The notes below the pieces were generated by a model that was not told the origin of the DNA, ran no database searches, and saw nothing but the letters and a program-made list of their open reading frames with translations. The position numbers and the translations under genes were made by a program. Below are positions 17,226 to 25,650 of a DNA stretch of 64,000 nt, in pieces (position 1 is the stretch's first letter; every line of letters begins with the position of its first letter). Source of the DNA: Dehalobacter sp. DCA (lineage in GTDB: Bacteria; Bacillota; Desulfitobacteriia; Desulfitobacteriales; Syntrophobotulaceae); NCBI RefSeq assembly GCF_000305775.1, contig NC_018866.1:682001-746000 (forward strand). The letters run 5' to 3'.

Positions 17226-17265
17226 AGATAATAAACAGGTGAAATCATTCACCTGTTTATTATCT
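17226..17265. terminator. Bidirectional terminator between convergent genes
   Basis: Perfect 18-bp arms AGATAATAAACAGGTGAA and reverse complement with a 4-nt loop ATCA. T-rich flanks lie on both sides, serving the NlpC/P60 gene (+) and the hybrid kinase gene (-). Confidence 0.85.
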
Positions 17266-17279
17266 ACTCATTATAAAAT

Positions 17280-20210
17280 CTAATCTTTTAGGGAGCGTTC
17301 GATGCGTTTCAGCAGCTCGTGCAAAGAATCCTGAAGTTCTTGGTGGAGCGGAATGACAGCAATCTCATCTTCCTCAGTCAAAGCCTTTTGCAGTTCTGAG
17401 GCAATGGAGTGCAATCTCTTGGCGCTGATGTTCCCTGCACTTCCTTTGATTTTATGAATAATTGGGGCCGCTTCCCTGTAACGCTTGTCTTTGATCTTTG
17501 CCGCGATAAAAACTGCGTTGTTCTGATTTTCCTGGTAAAATTCTTTTAAGACTGCATCATAAATTTCTTTCCTGTTTCCCAGACGCTTAACTCCTTCTGC
17601 TTCGTCCAAAACAGGTTCTTGGCGAACTGATTTAAGAGCAGTATCCGCCTTTTGAGGAGTACTTTGAGTATTCGATTTTTTGCAGTCTTTATTAATCAAT
17701 CTCCAAATCGTACTGATCAATTGTTCCGGTTCAAAAGGTTTACTGATATAATCATTGATTCCAAGGTTTCGGCACTGTTCTTCCACGCCTGTCACAGCAT
17801 CTGCGGTCATAGCCACAATCGGGATGTTAGCGTCTAAGCCTCGGATCAGACATGTTGCTTCATAACCATTTAGTGTCGGCATATGCAGGTCCATCAGGAC
17901 CAGATCAATCTCCTGCTGCTGTTTGGTAAAAATGTCATAACCTTCTTTGCCGTTATCGGCGAGGAATACTTTGAATCCAGCTTGCGAAAGAATTGTCTCT
18001 GCGATCATTTGGTTCGTTTTATTGTCTTCGACAATCAGAACATGATGCGGCTCGTCCGGAATTAATACCGCCTCCCTCTCTCTCTGGGTGCCATCTATGT
18101 CCTTTTCTGGTATTTTATCCTTAAAAAATATTTCGATAATGGCATTGTACAGAACAGAGGCAATCACCGGCTTAGCGATAATAAGCTCAATTCCGGCTTC
18201 GTCCGTCAGTTTAAATAGGTTCTCGCGCAGGAGCGGAACCAGTAAAATAATTTTGGGTCTGGATGCTATTCCCAAAACTGTTTTCAAGCGCTGGACAAAA
18301 TCTATCCCTGAGGAATCTGAAGTATCGTTATTGCCAACAATCAATAAATTAAAGGGTCTGCCGGAGACGGAAGCGCTCCTGAGCATGATTTCAGCTTCTG
18401 CTCCAGATTCTGTGAATGCTGCTGTCATCTTAAATGAACGCAGGTATTCTTTTAAGAGACAACGGTCTGTCGGGTTCTTTTCCAGGACAAGGGCCTTGAT
18501 TCTGCGCATTGGCAGCCGTACTGCTTGCCTTTCATATTCCTCCTCCTGAATGGAATCAACTTCCAAGGGCAAATTAATGGTAAAAGTTGAGCCCTTGCCG
18601 ACTATACTCTGTACCTGAATCTCACCGCCCAACAGATCTACAAAACCTTTGACGATCGACATACCAAGACCGGTACCGCCAAAACGCCTCAAAATGCTTG
18701 AATCACCCTGATCAAAAGGAACAAACAATCGCGTACGCTGTTCATCCGTCATCCCAAGGCCATTGTCACGAATGATGAATTCAATCTGGTGAATCTTGTT
18801 TTTGATGTCCACTAAGCGGACATCAACAGAGACTTCTCCATTCGCTGTAAATTTTATGGCATTATTAATGACATTCAATAGAATCTGTTGAATCTTGGTT
18901 GGGTCGCCCCAAAAAAAGACGGGAAGATTCGGATCTTTTTTAAAAAGAAAGGTAATATGCTGTTCCTCAATTTTTAATGATGAAATATTGATGATTTGTT
19001 GAAGAATTTTGTCAAGATTAAACGAGATTCGTTCAACTTCTATTTTGCCGGATTCAATTTTGGAGAAATCGAGTATATCGGTAATGATCGCCAGCATATC
19101 CTTTGCAGAAAGAATAATTTTGCTGAGGTAGTTGCTTTGAGATGTATCGAGGGGGGTTCGATTCAGCAGATAAGCCAGGCCCATGATAGCATTCAATGGA
19201 GTTCTGATTTCATGGGACATCCGTGCTAAAAAAGCTGATTTGATATGATTGGCGGCTTCCGCTTCATCTTTTGCTGCTTTTAAGTCGGTTTCCGCTTTGA
19301 TTCGTGCAGCAACTTCTCTTTTCAATCTAAGAATCCAGAACCAGGAGACCAAAAGCACACCGAGAATAATGGCCCCGACCATTGCAGCATAAATGATGAT
19401 TTTGTGATAATCAATCTTATTTTCAAAACCAATCCATTTGTTGGTGATCCCAAGCTTTTCCTCTGACGTAATTCCGGCCAAACCCTTATTGATAATTCCG
19501 ACGAGCTCCGGCCAGTCGTTACGTACGGCAATATAGAGATATTGCTTCGGATCTGAATTCACTTCAATATATTTCAGATTGGTCAGACCGTTGGTTTTGA
19601 TAATATAACTTGCCGTTGCAAGATTCCCGACATAATAGGATTCCTTCCCTGCCGCTACAGCTTCAAGCGCTGATTCTTCAGTCAGATATAGACTTAAGTT
19701 TATGGAAGGAAATTCTTTTAGGAAGCTGTTATGTGAGCCATCTTTCTTGACTGCGACAGTTTTGTTCAATAGGTCACTCAGGTCTGTCACAGTCTCATTA
19801 TTTTCTTTAACAACAATGACTCTTTGAAAAGCGTAATAATAATTGGAATACAAAAAGTATTCTTCCCGTTCCTTGGTCAAGGTCACGCATGGCAGTATAT
19901 CCAGCTTTTTTTCGACCGCTTTTTCATAAGCTTCCGACCAAGTAATATCCTGAGAAATTTCAAATTTTATTCCGGTTCTTTCACTGATTAATTGAAGATA
20001 ATCGGCAGCGATTCCTTTATATACACCATCCGTATCCAAAAATTCATACGGCGTAAATTGGGGATCAACACCGACGCAAATAACCGGATGTTGTTGAATA
20101 AAATTCTTCTCTTCCGGTGTAAACTCTATTTCGTTGATTTGTGCAGCGCAAGTCTGATTAAATATAAAAATCAGGGTCAGACTGAGCAAGATCACACGTG
20201 TTCTTTTCAC
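17280..20210 (-). CDS. Hybrid sensor histidine kinase with periplasmic-type SBP sensor, two REC domains and HPt
   Basis: 976 residues from GTG at 20210 (GGGGGAGGG 5 nt upstream). Order: signal peptide (VILLSLTLIFIFNQTCAAQ); family-3 solute-binding sensor (~30-265, FTPEEKNFIQQHPVICVGVD); membrane helix (~271-294); HisKA with SHEIRTPLNAIMG (His ~333); HATPase_c (~440-560, IIRDNGLGMT, RRFGGTGLGM); a receiver-like domain (~575-715) in which the phospho-acceptor region reads LLIVGNNDT and lacks the usual Asp context; a canonical receiver (~725-850, LVLMDLHMPTLNGYEA); and HPt (~880-970, IIHKIKGSAGN). It should sense a small molecule outside the cell and drive an internal phosphorelay. Third gene of the operon, 16 bp behind the HD-GYP regulator. 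Confidence 0.92.
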   Translation of the reverse strand: MKRTRVILLSLTLIFIFNQTCAAQINEIEFTPEEKNFIQQHPVICVGVDPQFTPYEFLDTDGVYKGIAADYLQLISERTGIKFEISQDITWSEAYEKAVEKKLDILPCVTLTKEREEYFLYSNYYYAFQRVIVVKENNETVTDLSDLLNKTVAVKKDGSHNSFLKEFPSINLSLYLTEESALEAVAAGKESYYVGNLATASYIIKTNGLTNLKYIEVNSDPKQYLYIAVRNDWPELVGIINKGLAGITSEEKLGITNKWIGFENKIDYHKIIIYAAMVGAIILGVLLVSWFWILRLKREVAARIKAETDLKAAKDEAEAANHIKSAFLARMSHEIRTPLNAIMGLAYLLNRTPLDTSQSNYLSKIILSAKDMLAIITDILDFSKIESGKIEVERISFNLDKILQQIINISSLKIEEQHITFLFKKDPNLPVFFWGDPTKIQQILLNVINNAIKFTANGEVSVDVRLVDIKNKIHQIEFIIRDNGLGMTDEQRTRLFVPFDQGDSSILRRFGGTGLGMSIVKGFVDLLGGEIQVQSIVGKGSTFTINLPLEVDSIQEEEYERQAVRLPMRRIKALVLEKNPTDRCLLKEYLRSFKMTAAFTESGAEAEIMLRSASVSGRPFNLLIVGNNDTSDSSGIDFVQRLKTVLGIASRPKIILLVPLLRENLFKLTDEAGIELIIAKPVIASVLYNAIIEIFFKDKIPEKDIDGTQREREAVLIPDEPHHVLIVEDNKTNQMIAETILSQAGFKVFLADNGKEGYDIFTKQQQEIDLVLMDLHMPTLNGYEATCLIRGLDANIPIVAMTADAVTGVEEQCRNLGINDYISKPFEPEQLISTIWRLINKDCKKSNTQSTPQKADTALKSVRQEPVLDEAEGVKRLGNRKEIYDAVLKEFYQENQNNAVFIAAKIKDKRYREAAPIIHKIKGSAGNISAKRLHSIASELQKALTEEDEIAVIPLHQELQDSLHELLKRIERSLKD

Positions 20211-20226
20211 ACGTATCCCTCCCCCG

Positions 20227-21306
20227 CTAACGAACAGTCTGAATAAATTTGTATTTGATCTTACGGATTTCGTTTTCAACTTCCATAAAGGCATCGGTTA
20301 TATTCGGATCAAATTGGCGGCCCCGTTCATTTTGAATAATTTTCAGGGCTTGTTCATGATCCACTGCGGTTTTGTACACTCTTTCACTGGTCAAGGCATC
20401 ATAGACATCAATAATCGACATTAATCGGCCGCATAAAGGAATCTCTTCAGCTATTAGACCATAGGGGTAACCGGTTCCGTCATACCTTTCATGATGCGTG
20501 CCGACGATATCAATTGCCGTTTTTAAAAAGCTGGCAGTATGATCCGGGTCAAGTTCGTGCGTCAGCGCTTCAACGCCGTACAACGTATGTTTCTTCATAA
20601 TTTCAAATTCTTCCAAATCAAGCATCCCCGGTTTAAGAAGAATTTTATCCGGGATCCCAACCTTACCAATATCATGGAGGGGAGCCGTTTGAAAGATCTC
20701 GGTAATATAGTCATGATTCAAAATTTCAGCATAGGCATTTTTGGTCTTCAGGTATTCACAAAGAATTTTGATCATCCATTGCGTTCGTTTCACATGATTG
20801 CTGGATTCAATATTTCTTGCTTCCAATAAACCGACTAACGCATGGATTGTGACATCACGGGTAATTTCCAGTTCACGGGTTCTCAGTAAAACCCTTTCTT
20901 CAAGAACAGCATTTTGCATCGCGATACTTTGATGCGCTCGCCTCAGGCTTAGATGAACTTCAATTCGTTTCCTTAGCGACCCCATGTTCAGTGGTTTTCT
21001 TATGTAATCAACAGCGCCAAGTTCCAACCCTCTAATTTCATTTTCTGTTTCGTCATAGTTTGTTAAAATCAACGTTGTCATATTTTGATAGGTTTCATTT
21101 TGTTTCAAGGCCTGCAGGACTTCAAAACCGCCCATCCTGGGCATATTCAAATCCAAAATCATAATATCAATCTCCGGGCAGCGCTCTACAACTTGCATCG
21201 CTTCGATCCCATCGTAAGCAAAAAGCAAATGATAGTCGTAGAGCATATTTTTGATCAGCATCATATCCGTTTTTGAATCCTCCACTACGAGAATTTTAAC
21301 GTTCAT
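20227..21306 (-). CDS. HD-GYP response regulator (c-di-GMP phosphodiesterase)
   Basis: 359 residues, RpfG-like. Residues 1-120 are a receiver domain (KILVVEDSKTD, phospho-acceptor IMILDLNMPRMGG, KPLNMGSL). After a coiled linker, residues ~150-350 are HD-GYP with APLHDIGKVGIPDKIL, KHTLYGVEAL, THHERYDGTGYPYGL, the complete HD and GYP motifs. Family activity is c-di-GMP to pGpG/GMP hydrolysis. It sits 3 bp after the solute-binding lipoprotein gene and 16 bp before the hybrid kinase, so the kinase or its HPt is the likely phosphodonor. This would convert an external signal into lower c-di-GMP. Confidence 0.93.
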   Translation of the reverse strand: MNVKILVVEDSKTDMMLIKNMLYDYHLLFAYDGIEAMQVVERCPEIDIMILDLNMPRMGGFEVLQALKQNETYQNMTTLILTNYDETENEIRGLELGAVDYIRKPLNMGSLRKRIEVHLSLRRAHQSIAMQNAVLEERVLLRTRELEITRDVTIHALVGLLEARNIESSNHVKRTQWMIKILCEYLKTKNAYAEILNHDYITEIFQTAPLHDIGKVGIPDKILLKPGMLDLEEFEIMKKHTLYGVEALTHELDPDHTASFLKTAIDIVGTHHERYDGTGYPYGLIAEEIPLCGRLMSIIDVYDALTSERVYKTAVDHEQALKIIQNERGRQFDPNITDAFMEVENEIRKIKYKFIQTVR

Positions 21307-21309
21307 CCT

Positions 21310-22629
21310 TTACCTCCTATTCTCCTGCTCGCTCAAAATCTTATTGCCCTCAATTTCCATGGTTTGAAGTAGTTCCTCCGTCGCTAGTTCCCCTTTCATG
21401 ACCCGATGAAGACCTGGCGCATAATACTGATCTTTAATCTTCTGCCACTGCGGCACCGGCACATCAATACTGGGACTTTTAAAACCTTCACTAAACGAAA
21501 GAAATTCCGGATAGAGCTGAAAAAAATCACTGTCCTGCAAATCATTCCTTACCGGGATACGGAATGGATAATAAGCCTCATGTTCCGGGCTGTACTCTCC
21601 CTTGAGAATGTTTTCCTGGGCCTCTTTTGAAATGAGATAGCGGATAAAACAGATCGCTTCTTCTTTCCGATCCGGGCTAAGATTGGAAGGAAGCGCCAGC
21701 ATCATTGGTCCGACTTCCGGTAACAAGCCAATGTCATCAAGGCGAATAACTCCAACTTTAAACGGATTCCCATTCTTCCAGATATCCGTGACACCCCATA
21801 CCCCTTGGAATTCAAACGCGACTTGCTGCTCCCGGAAATAATCCATGACTTCCACACCTGAGTCCTCTTTCCACGTATCCTGAGCGTATTTCCCGAGGGT
21901 ATTTTTATAAAAATCGATTGCAGCGATGGATTTCCCATTATTAATCGTCACAGTTGTCCCGTTACTATCTACAAGGCTGGAACCAAACCCATAAATAAAC
22001 TGGTTGACCATCCAGGAGATATCGTTATGATTAGCCCCGACCAGGCCAATGCCTTTGGCTTCTGTGCCCTCTTCAACTTTGGCACAGGCAGTCGCTAAAT
22101 CGTTAACGCTCTTAATCGTTTCTGGATCTACACCGGCTTTTTGCAGCAGGGTCTTGTTGTAAAGCAAACAAATCGAATGCCCCAGCCAGGGAATGCCGTA
22201 GGTTTTTTGATTGATGACGCCCAGCCCCCATAAATTAGGGTAAAAATAGTCCTTTTCAGCCTGAAATTCACTAGTCAGGTCCAACAGCTGGCCATGATTT
22301 CCAAAATACTTGATATAACGGTAAGGAAGAACAAAAATGTCCACGTTTGAATTTTTGTTCAGTAACGTCTCAATGACAGCGAGATCTTCGTCCCCGTCAG
22401 CCAATTGGACTTTTAAATGGTTTTCGCCCATGGCATTGTATGTTTCTACTATTTTTTGAATCGCTTCTCCTCGGCCTGAATACGTCTTCCAGGTAATTCT
22501 CATAACCAGCGGTTCTTTATTCATGTCCTCAGCCATGCCTTTCAGATAATCGTTTGGCACGCATCCCGAGAACAGCATCATCATCAGAAGCAATAAAAGC
22601 ATAGTATTCTTAACCGTCCAGCTTTTCAC
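21310..22629 (-). CDS. Extracellular solute-binding lipoprotein (ABC/sensor type)
   Basis: 439 residues from GTG at 22629 (AAAAGGAG 8 nt upstream). The lipobox LLLLMMMLFSGC gives a lipid-anchored Cys at ~28. The rest is a family-1 solute-binding fold: RITWKTYSGRGEAIQKIVETYN, DIFVLPYRYIKYF, GIPWLGHSICLLYNKTLLQKAGVD, VAFEFQGVWGV. These bind sugars or other small organics. No permease or ATPase genes are nearby; instead it leads an operon with an HD-GYP regulator and a hybrid kinase, so it probably presents ligand to the sensor rather than feeding a transporter. Confidence 0.85.
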   Translation of the reverse strand: MKSWTVKNTMLLLLLMMMLFSGCVPNDYLKGMAEDMNKEPLVMRITWKTYSGRGEAIQKIVETYNAMGENHLKVQLADGDEDLAVIETLLNKNSNVDIFVLPYRYIKYFGNHGQLLDLTSEFQAEKDYFYPNLWGLGVINQKTYGIPWLGHSICLLYNKTLLQKAGVDPETIKSVNDLATACAKVEEGTEAKGIGLVGANHNDISWMVNQFIYGFGSSLVDSNGTTVTINNGKSIAAIDFYKNTLGKYAQDTWKEDSGVEVMDYFREQQVAFEFQGVWGVTDIWKNGNPFKVGVIRLDDIGLLPEVGPMMLALPSNLSPDRKEEAICFIRYLISKEAQENILKGEYSPEHEAYYPFRIPVRNDLQDSDFFQLYPEFLSFSEGFKSPSIDVPVPQWQKIKDQYYAPGLHRVMKGELATEELLQTMEIEGNKILSEQENRR

Positions 22630-22783
22630 TCTGAAAACTCCTTTTCCGACTGTCTTCAGCAAATAACACGATTTCAATCCAAATTAGACCCTATTTTTTA
22701 TTATTTTACCATATATTTCATTATTTTTGTTAAAAATACAGCTTCAAAATTCATTCTGTTCAGCCGTCCTTCAGCCGTTCATC

Positions 22784-22812
22784 TTTACTAAAGATTAGCT
22801 TTATTGTATATT
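22784..22812 (+). promoter_or_regulatory. Putative sigma-A promoter of the His-rich protein gene
   Basis: TTTACT (22784-22789), 17-nt spacer, TATATT (22807-22812), 44 nt before the ATG at 22856. Confidence 0.5.
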
Positions 22813-22855
22813 ATCCACGAAAGCATGCATTGGGGTACTGGAAAGGATGAGAAAA

Positions 22856-23470
22856 ATGAAACATAAACACGATCACCTACACCAACAATCTTGCAGCTGT
22901 GGCCATGACCATTCCCAGACCGGCCATGCTGTGCATGTCCATGACGCTGGGTCCTGTCCTGTCTGCAGTGGCGTGGAAGCCATAACGCCGGAAGAATATC
23001 TCAATAAAATAGAGGAAGCCGTCAATAAGCTCCCTCTGAATAAAACCACAGACAGAATGAACCGGCTGATCGTCTTGACTGCCGGCACGGCTGCCTCAGC
23101 CGCTGAACACAAAGATATGGTCCTGCTCCAGATTACTGAAGTCTACCTGACCCTTCGTCTGGCGGAGGAATCCGGTCAAACGCTGGCTCCCGAGGACGCC
23201 CAGCGTCTTTTCCGCGAGCTTTCCGGGCAGGCCGGCCTTGCGCTTACTGCCAAATATGGTCTGGAAGGATTGACCAGGGTTGGCTTGGACGCAGACTCTG
23301 GCAGCACGCCGGGAACAGCCTCGCTTGTGTTTATTAGCTGCTATGCAGTCGGCAAAGTATTGATGCAATATTTCAGGAAGCTGGCGAAAGGATCTGTGTT
23401 TACTGCGGAAGAAATCAGGGACTGCTTTCGGGCAGCGAAGATTGAAGCAGAACGGCTGGCACGGAAATAA
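22856..23470 (+). CDS. Hypothetical protein with His/Cys-rich N-terminus
   Basis: 204 residues from ATG at 22856 (AAAGGATG upstream); an ATG at 22847 is also in frame. The first ~40 residues hold ten or so His and four Cys (HKHDHLHQQSCSCGHDH, then HAVHVHDAGSCPVCSG), a likely Zn, Ni or Co binding tail. Residues ~45-204 are mostly helical, with no motif I recognise and no membrane segment or signal peptide, so a soluble cytoplasmic protein. It has its own promoter and is convergent with ylmH, with a truncated MITE-like repeat between. It might be a metal chaperone or store; I do not recognise the family. Confidence 0.7.
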   Translation: MKHKHDHLHQQSCSCGHDHSQTGHAVHVHDAGSCPVCSGVEAITPEEYLNKIEEAVNKLPLNKTTDRMNRLIVLTAGTAASAAEHKDMVLLQITEVYLTLRLAEESGQTLAPEDAQRLFRELSGQAGLALTAKYGLEGLTRVGLDADSGSTPGTASLVFISCYAVGKVLMQYFRKLAKGSVFTAEEIRDCFRAAKIEAERLARK

Positions 23471-23500
23471 ATGTGGTACAACTATTTTATATACCTTGTA

Positions 23501-23670
23501 CTCGTGCAACGTTCTCAAATTCTCTACTCAAATAATTCATGAAAGCTTGATTACCCCAATGAGGTCTGGGGGGCACAGTTCCAGCGTTAAGCGGAGCATG
23601 GAGGCGGAGCGCGGCTGTTTGTGCCACGGATGGCATAAATTTGGGTATTTATTTCAAGAGCGTTGTACTA
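23501..23670. repeat. MITE-like element A (truncated structured repeat with TIRs)
   Basis: About 170 bp with ends that are inverted repeats: left CTCGTGCAACGTTCTCAAAT, right (reverse complement) TAGTACAACGCTCTTGAAAT. Its core, from GGTCTGGGGGG (23561) to GCCACGGATGGCA, matches elements at 43440-43547, 43667-43773 and 45433-45665, but the 3' half of the core palindrome is deleted. The right end supplies the TAG stop codon of ylmH. Confidence 0.75.
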
Positions 23671-24471
23671 GACATACTTTTTAATCACGATGGACTGGCG
23701 GCCTTTTTTAGAAAGTCCACCTATTTCCTGAAGCTTAATTTTTCCGAAGCCGCGCAAAGATAGCGTATCCCCTTCCGCAACCGTCTTATCTGTTTTGTCA
23801 CATTCCAGCGAATTCAGCATGACCTTTCCGGATTCAACATATTCCCCCGCTTTGGTACGGCTTAAGTTAAAACCTGCCGCGACCACACTGTCCAGCCGTA
23901 ATGAGGCTACGGTGTCTTTCAGCAGAAGAACTTTTTCTTCCGGTATTTGCAGCAATCCCGCAGGGATGATTGCTGTTTTTATTTTGACGCGACCGACTGA
24001 TTCCAGATTGTTTATCAGGAACGGCAGGATTTCTTTCAGGACAATCAGATCCGTGCTGTTTTCCCCGACCAGAATGTCACCGACCGTTTCCCGTTTGATT
24101 CCTGCCCCCATCAAACTACCTAGGAAATCCCGATGCGACAGGCCGCTGTCTGCAGGATATTCCGCCCGGATAAAAGCTAATGGGCAATATTCATCATCCT
24201 GAATGACTTGTTCAGGCTCCAAGTAGTCCGGCAGAAAGACCAATACGGTACGCTCAGCCCCTTCATAGCCTCCCCAGAAAAAGTGCCGGGGGTTTCCGCT
24301 CGCTTTCAGCGCATTTCCAAGCAGCACCCGCTGCTGTTCATTACAGAACCGCGTGCAAACCGGAATATTTTTCTTTTCTGATTCATCAAGTTTGTCCAGC
24401 GCCCGCGCAAGCAGCAATTTGCTCTCTTCATCCTGGGCATATTTTTTGACGGTTTCGGTTTTTGTGATCAT
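23668..24471 (-). CDS. ylmH: YlmH family S4-domain RNA-binding protein
   Basis: 267 residues. The N-terminal two thirds have the YlmH pattern (FCNEQQRVLLGNAL, FFWGGYEGAERTVLVFLPDYL, SHRDFLGSLMGAGIKRETVGDILV). Residues ~185-250 are an S4 RNA-binding domain (LRLDSVVAAGFNLSRTKAGEYVESGKVMLN). In Bacillus this protein binds the 50S-peptidyl-tRNA complex and can act in ribosome quality control, and it is historically tied to the division cluster. Here it stands outside any division cluster. Its final codon TAG is provided by the terminal inverted repeat of the adjacent MITE-like element, so the native C-terminus may have been altered by a residue or so. Confidence 0.92.
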   Translation of the reverse strand: MITKTETVKKYAQDEESKLLLARALDKLDESEKKNIPVCTRFCNEQQRVLLGNALKASGNPRHFFWGGYEGAERTVLVFLPDYLEPEQVIQDDEYCPLAFIRAEYPADSGLSHRDFLGSLMGAGIKRETVGDILVGENSTDLIVLKEILPFLINNLESVGRVKIKTAIIPAGLLQIPEEKVLLLKDTVASLRLDSVVAAGFNLSRTKAGEYVESGKVMLNSLECDKTDKTVAEGDTLSLRGFGKIKLQEIGGLSKKGRQSIVIKKYV

Positions 24472-24586
24472 GGTTATGTTCCTTCGGTATAAAAAACTAT
24501 GTTAATGATGATTATTGCCATTATAATTGTTTCAATCTGCTAAAATCAAGATTAAGTTAAGCTTTTTAGTTATCCTCTAAATAGGC

Positions 24587-24624
24587 TTGTCCCAAAATCG
24601 ACACCAGTGTCGATTTTGGGACAA
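24587..24624. repeat. Perfect 38-bp palindrome in a gene-free stretch
   Basis: Arms TTGTCCCAAAATCGACAC (24587-24604) and its exact reverse complement (24607-24624) around CA. It lies in the 447-bp gap 24472-24917, in which I see no gene. No T-tract follows on either side, so it is not a plain terminator. It could be the fused ends of a lost insertion sequence or a protein-binding site. Confidence 0.85.
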
Positions 24625-24864
24625 ACTGTCTATAGCTTTCATAGGAATAACACTGTAAATGTTAGTCTTATTTCTGATTTTTTGGTGATTATCTTTTCCG
24701 TCTTACCTGGTGATATGAAAAATCTGTAATAATCTGCTTCTTTCCTTAATTCGCCAATATTTAGACGGTAAAAACAATTTACCCTAAGCTATTAATAAAC
24801 CTAAATGGAATCGGCTAGCTGGACCGGTTCCACTTTTGCCTTTCGTTTTTTTTTGCATAAGGAA

Positions 24865-24889
24865 AAGGAGACGGGAATTCCATCTCCTT
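24865..24889 (-). terminator. Possible weak terminator of the 24918-25247 gene
   Basis: Minus strand AAGGAGA-tggaattcccg-TCTCCTT followed by TTCC, about 30 bp past the stop at 24918. Confidence 0.35.
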
Positions 24890-24917
24890 GCAAAATATTT
24901 TCTGTTATAAAAGGCGT

Positions 24918-25247
24918 TCAGATTTCAATATTATTTCTCAATGCATGGATATATTTATCTGCTTTTTCCGTTGTAAGTTGCTTCCCGTCTTCATCAATTT
25001 CTTCGAGTTCATTCGTCACACTGGCAATAGAATCACACTGTTCATCACAGTATTCATATAACCCAGAAAACCATACTGTATTAACCCAATCGAGAACAGT
25101 CTTTTCAGATATAGTCCCTGTTTGGTATTTCTCAAGTACTGCTATTAAATGAATGCTGCATATTTGGACAGGTTTATCTATTTTTAACTTATTCAACCCT
25201 TTAGGCAACAATTCAAGCAATTGGTTTTTGAGAATTTTTAAGTCCAA
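24918..25247 (-). CDS. Hypothetical small acidic protein
   Basis: 109 residues if the TTG at 25247 is used; no good ribosome binding site precedes it and a terminator for an upstream transcript ends only a few bases before, so the start and expression are uncertain. The sequence is acidic toward the C-terminus (TNELEEIDEDGKQLTTEKADKY), predicted helical, with two Cys in YEYCDEQCDS and no signal peptide or membrane segment. The composition recalls small immunity-type proteins, but I do not recognise a family and there is no toxin gene beside it. Confidence 0.45.
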   Translation of the reverse strand: MDLKILKNQLLELLPKGLNKLKIDKPVQICSIHLIAVLEKYQTGTISEKTVLDWVNTVWFSGLYEYCDEQCDSIASVTNELEEIDEDGKQLTTEKADKYIHALRNNIEI

Positions 25248-25252
25248 AAGTG

Positions 25253-25275
25253 AAAAAGGCGACCTTCGGGTCGTC
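25253..25275 (-). terminator. Intrinsic terminator
   Basis: Minus strand GACGACC-cgaa-GGTCGCC followed by TTTTT. It would end a minus-strand transcript passing through 25288-25473. Confidence 0.65.
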
Positions 25276-25287
25276 TTCCTCTTTTAT

Positions 25288-25473
25288 TTAACCATAACAA
25301 GCGACATAGTGTTGCAACATTTCCAAAAGTGCAAGTTGATCATCAACCCAATGTAACGCAAATGGCGCTTCATTATAATTAGCAGACAATCTATGATTGA
25401 TCTCTCTTCCGTTACAGACTTTTCTTCTGTCTTCAAATTTCCGAGTTTTTGCCGAGTTTTTGCCGTTTAACAA
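25288..25473 (-). CDS. Possible small protein or gene remnant
   Basis: 61-codon frame starting at TTG with no clear ribosome binding site, followed directly by an intrinsic terminator. The C-terminal part (ALHWVDDQLALLEMLQHY) looks protein-like, while the N-terminal part contains a duplicated CCGAGTTTTTG segment in the DNA. It may be a decayed 3' end of a larger gene. No family recognised. The remaining bases up to 25650 hold only the leader of the next gene. Confidence 0.3.
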   Translation of the reverse strand: MLNGKNSAKTRKFEDRRKVCNGREINHRLSANYNEAPFALHWVDDQLALLEMLQHYVACYG

Positions 25474-25650
25474 GTTGCTGAGGAAATATAATCAAGCTGA
25501 AGGGAGAAATATTACAGAACGGCTAAACTATTTTCTTGATTTTAGGACCCTAGAAAAAAGTTACCAAGCAGGTTTACGAATATCCATATTTCTTCTCTTT
25601 GCTAATTAATCAGCTGGTTCAAAAATTTTCAAAAACAAAGGAGAGATATT

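Noticed and set aside
24805-25152. 115-codon plus-strand frame over the hypothetical gene at 24918
   Set aside because: No ribosome site and Ser/Phe-rich antisense-type composition; the minus-strand reading is more protein-like.
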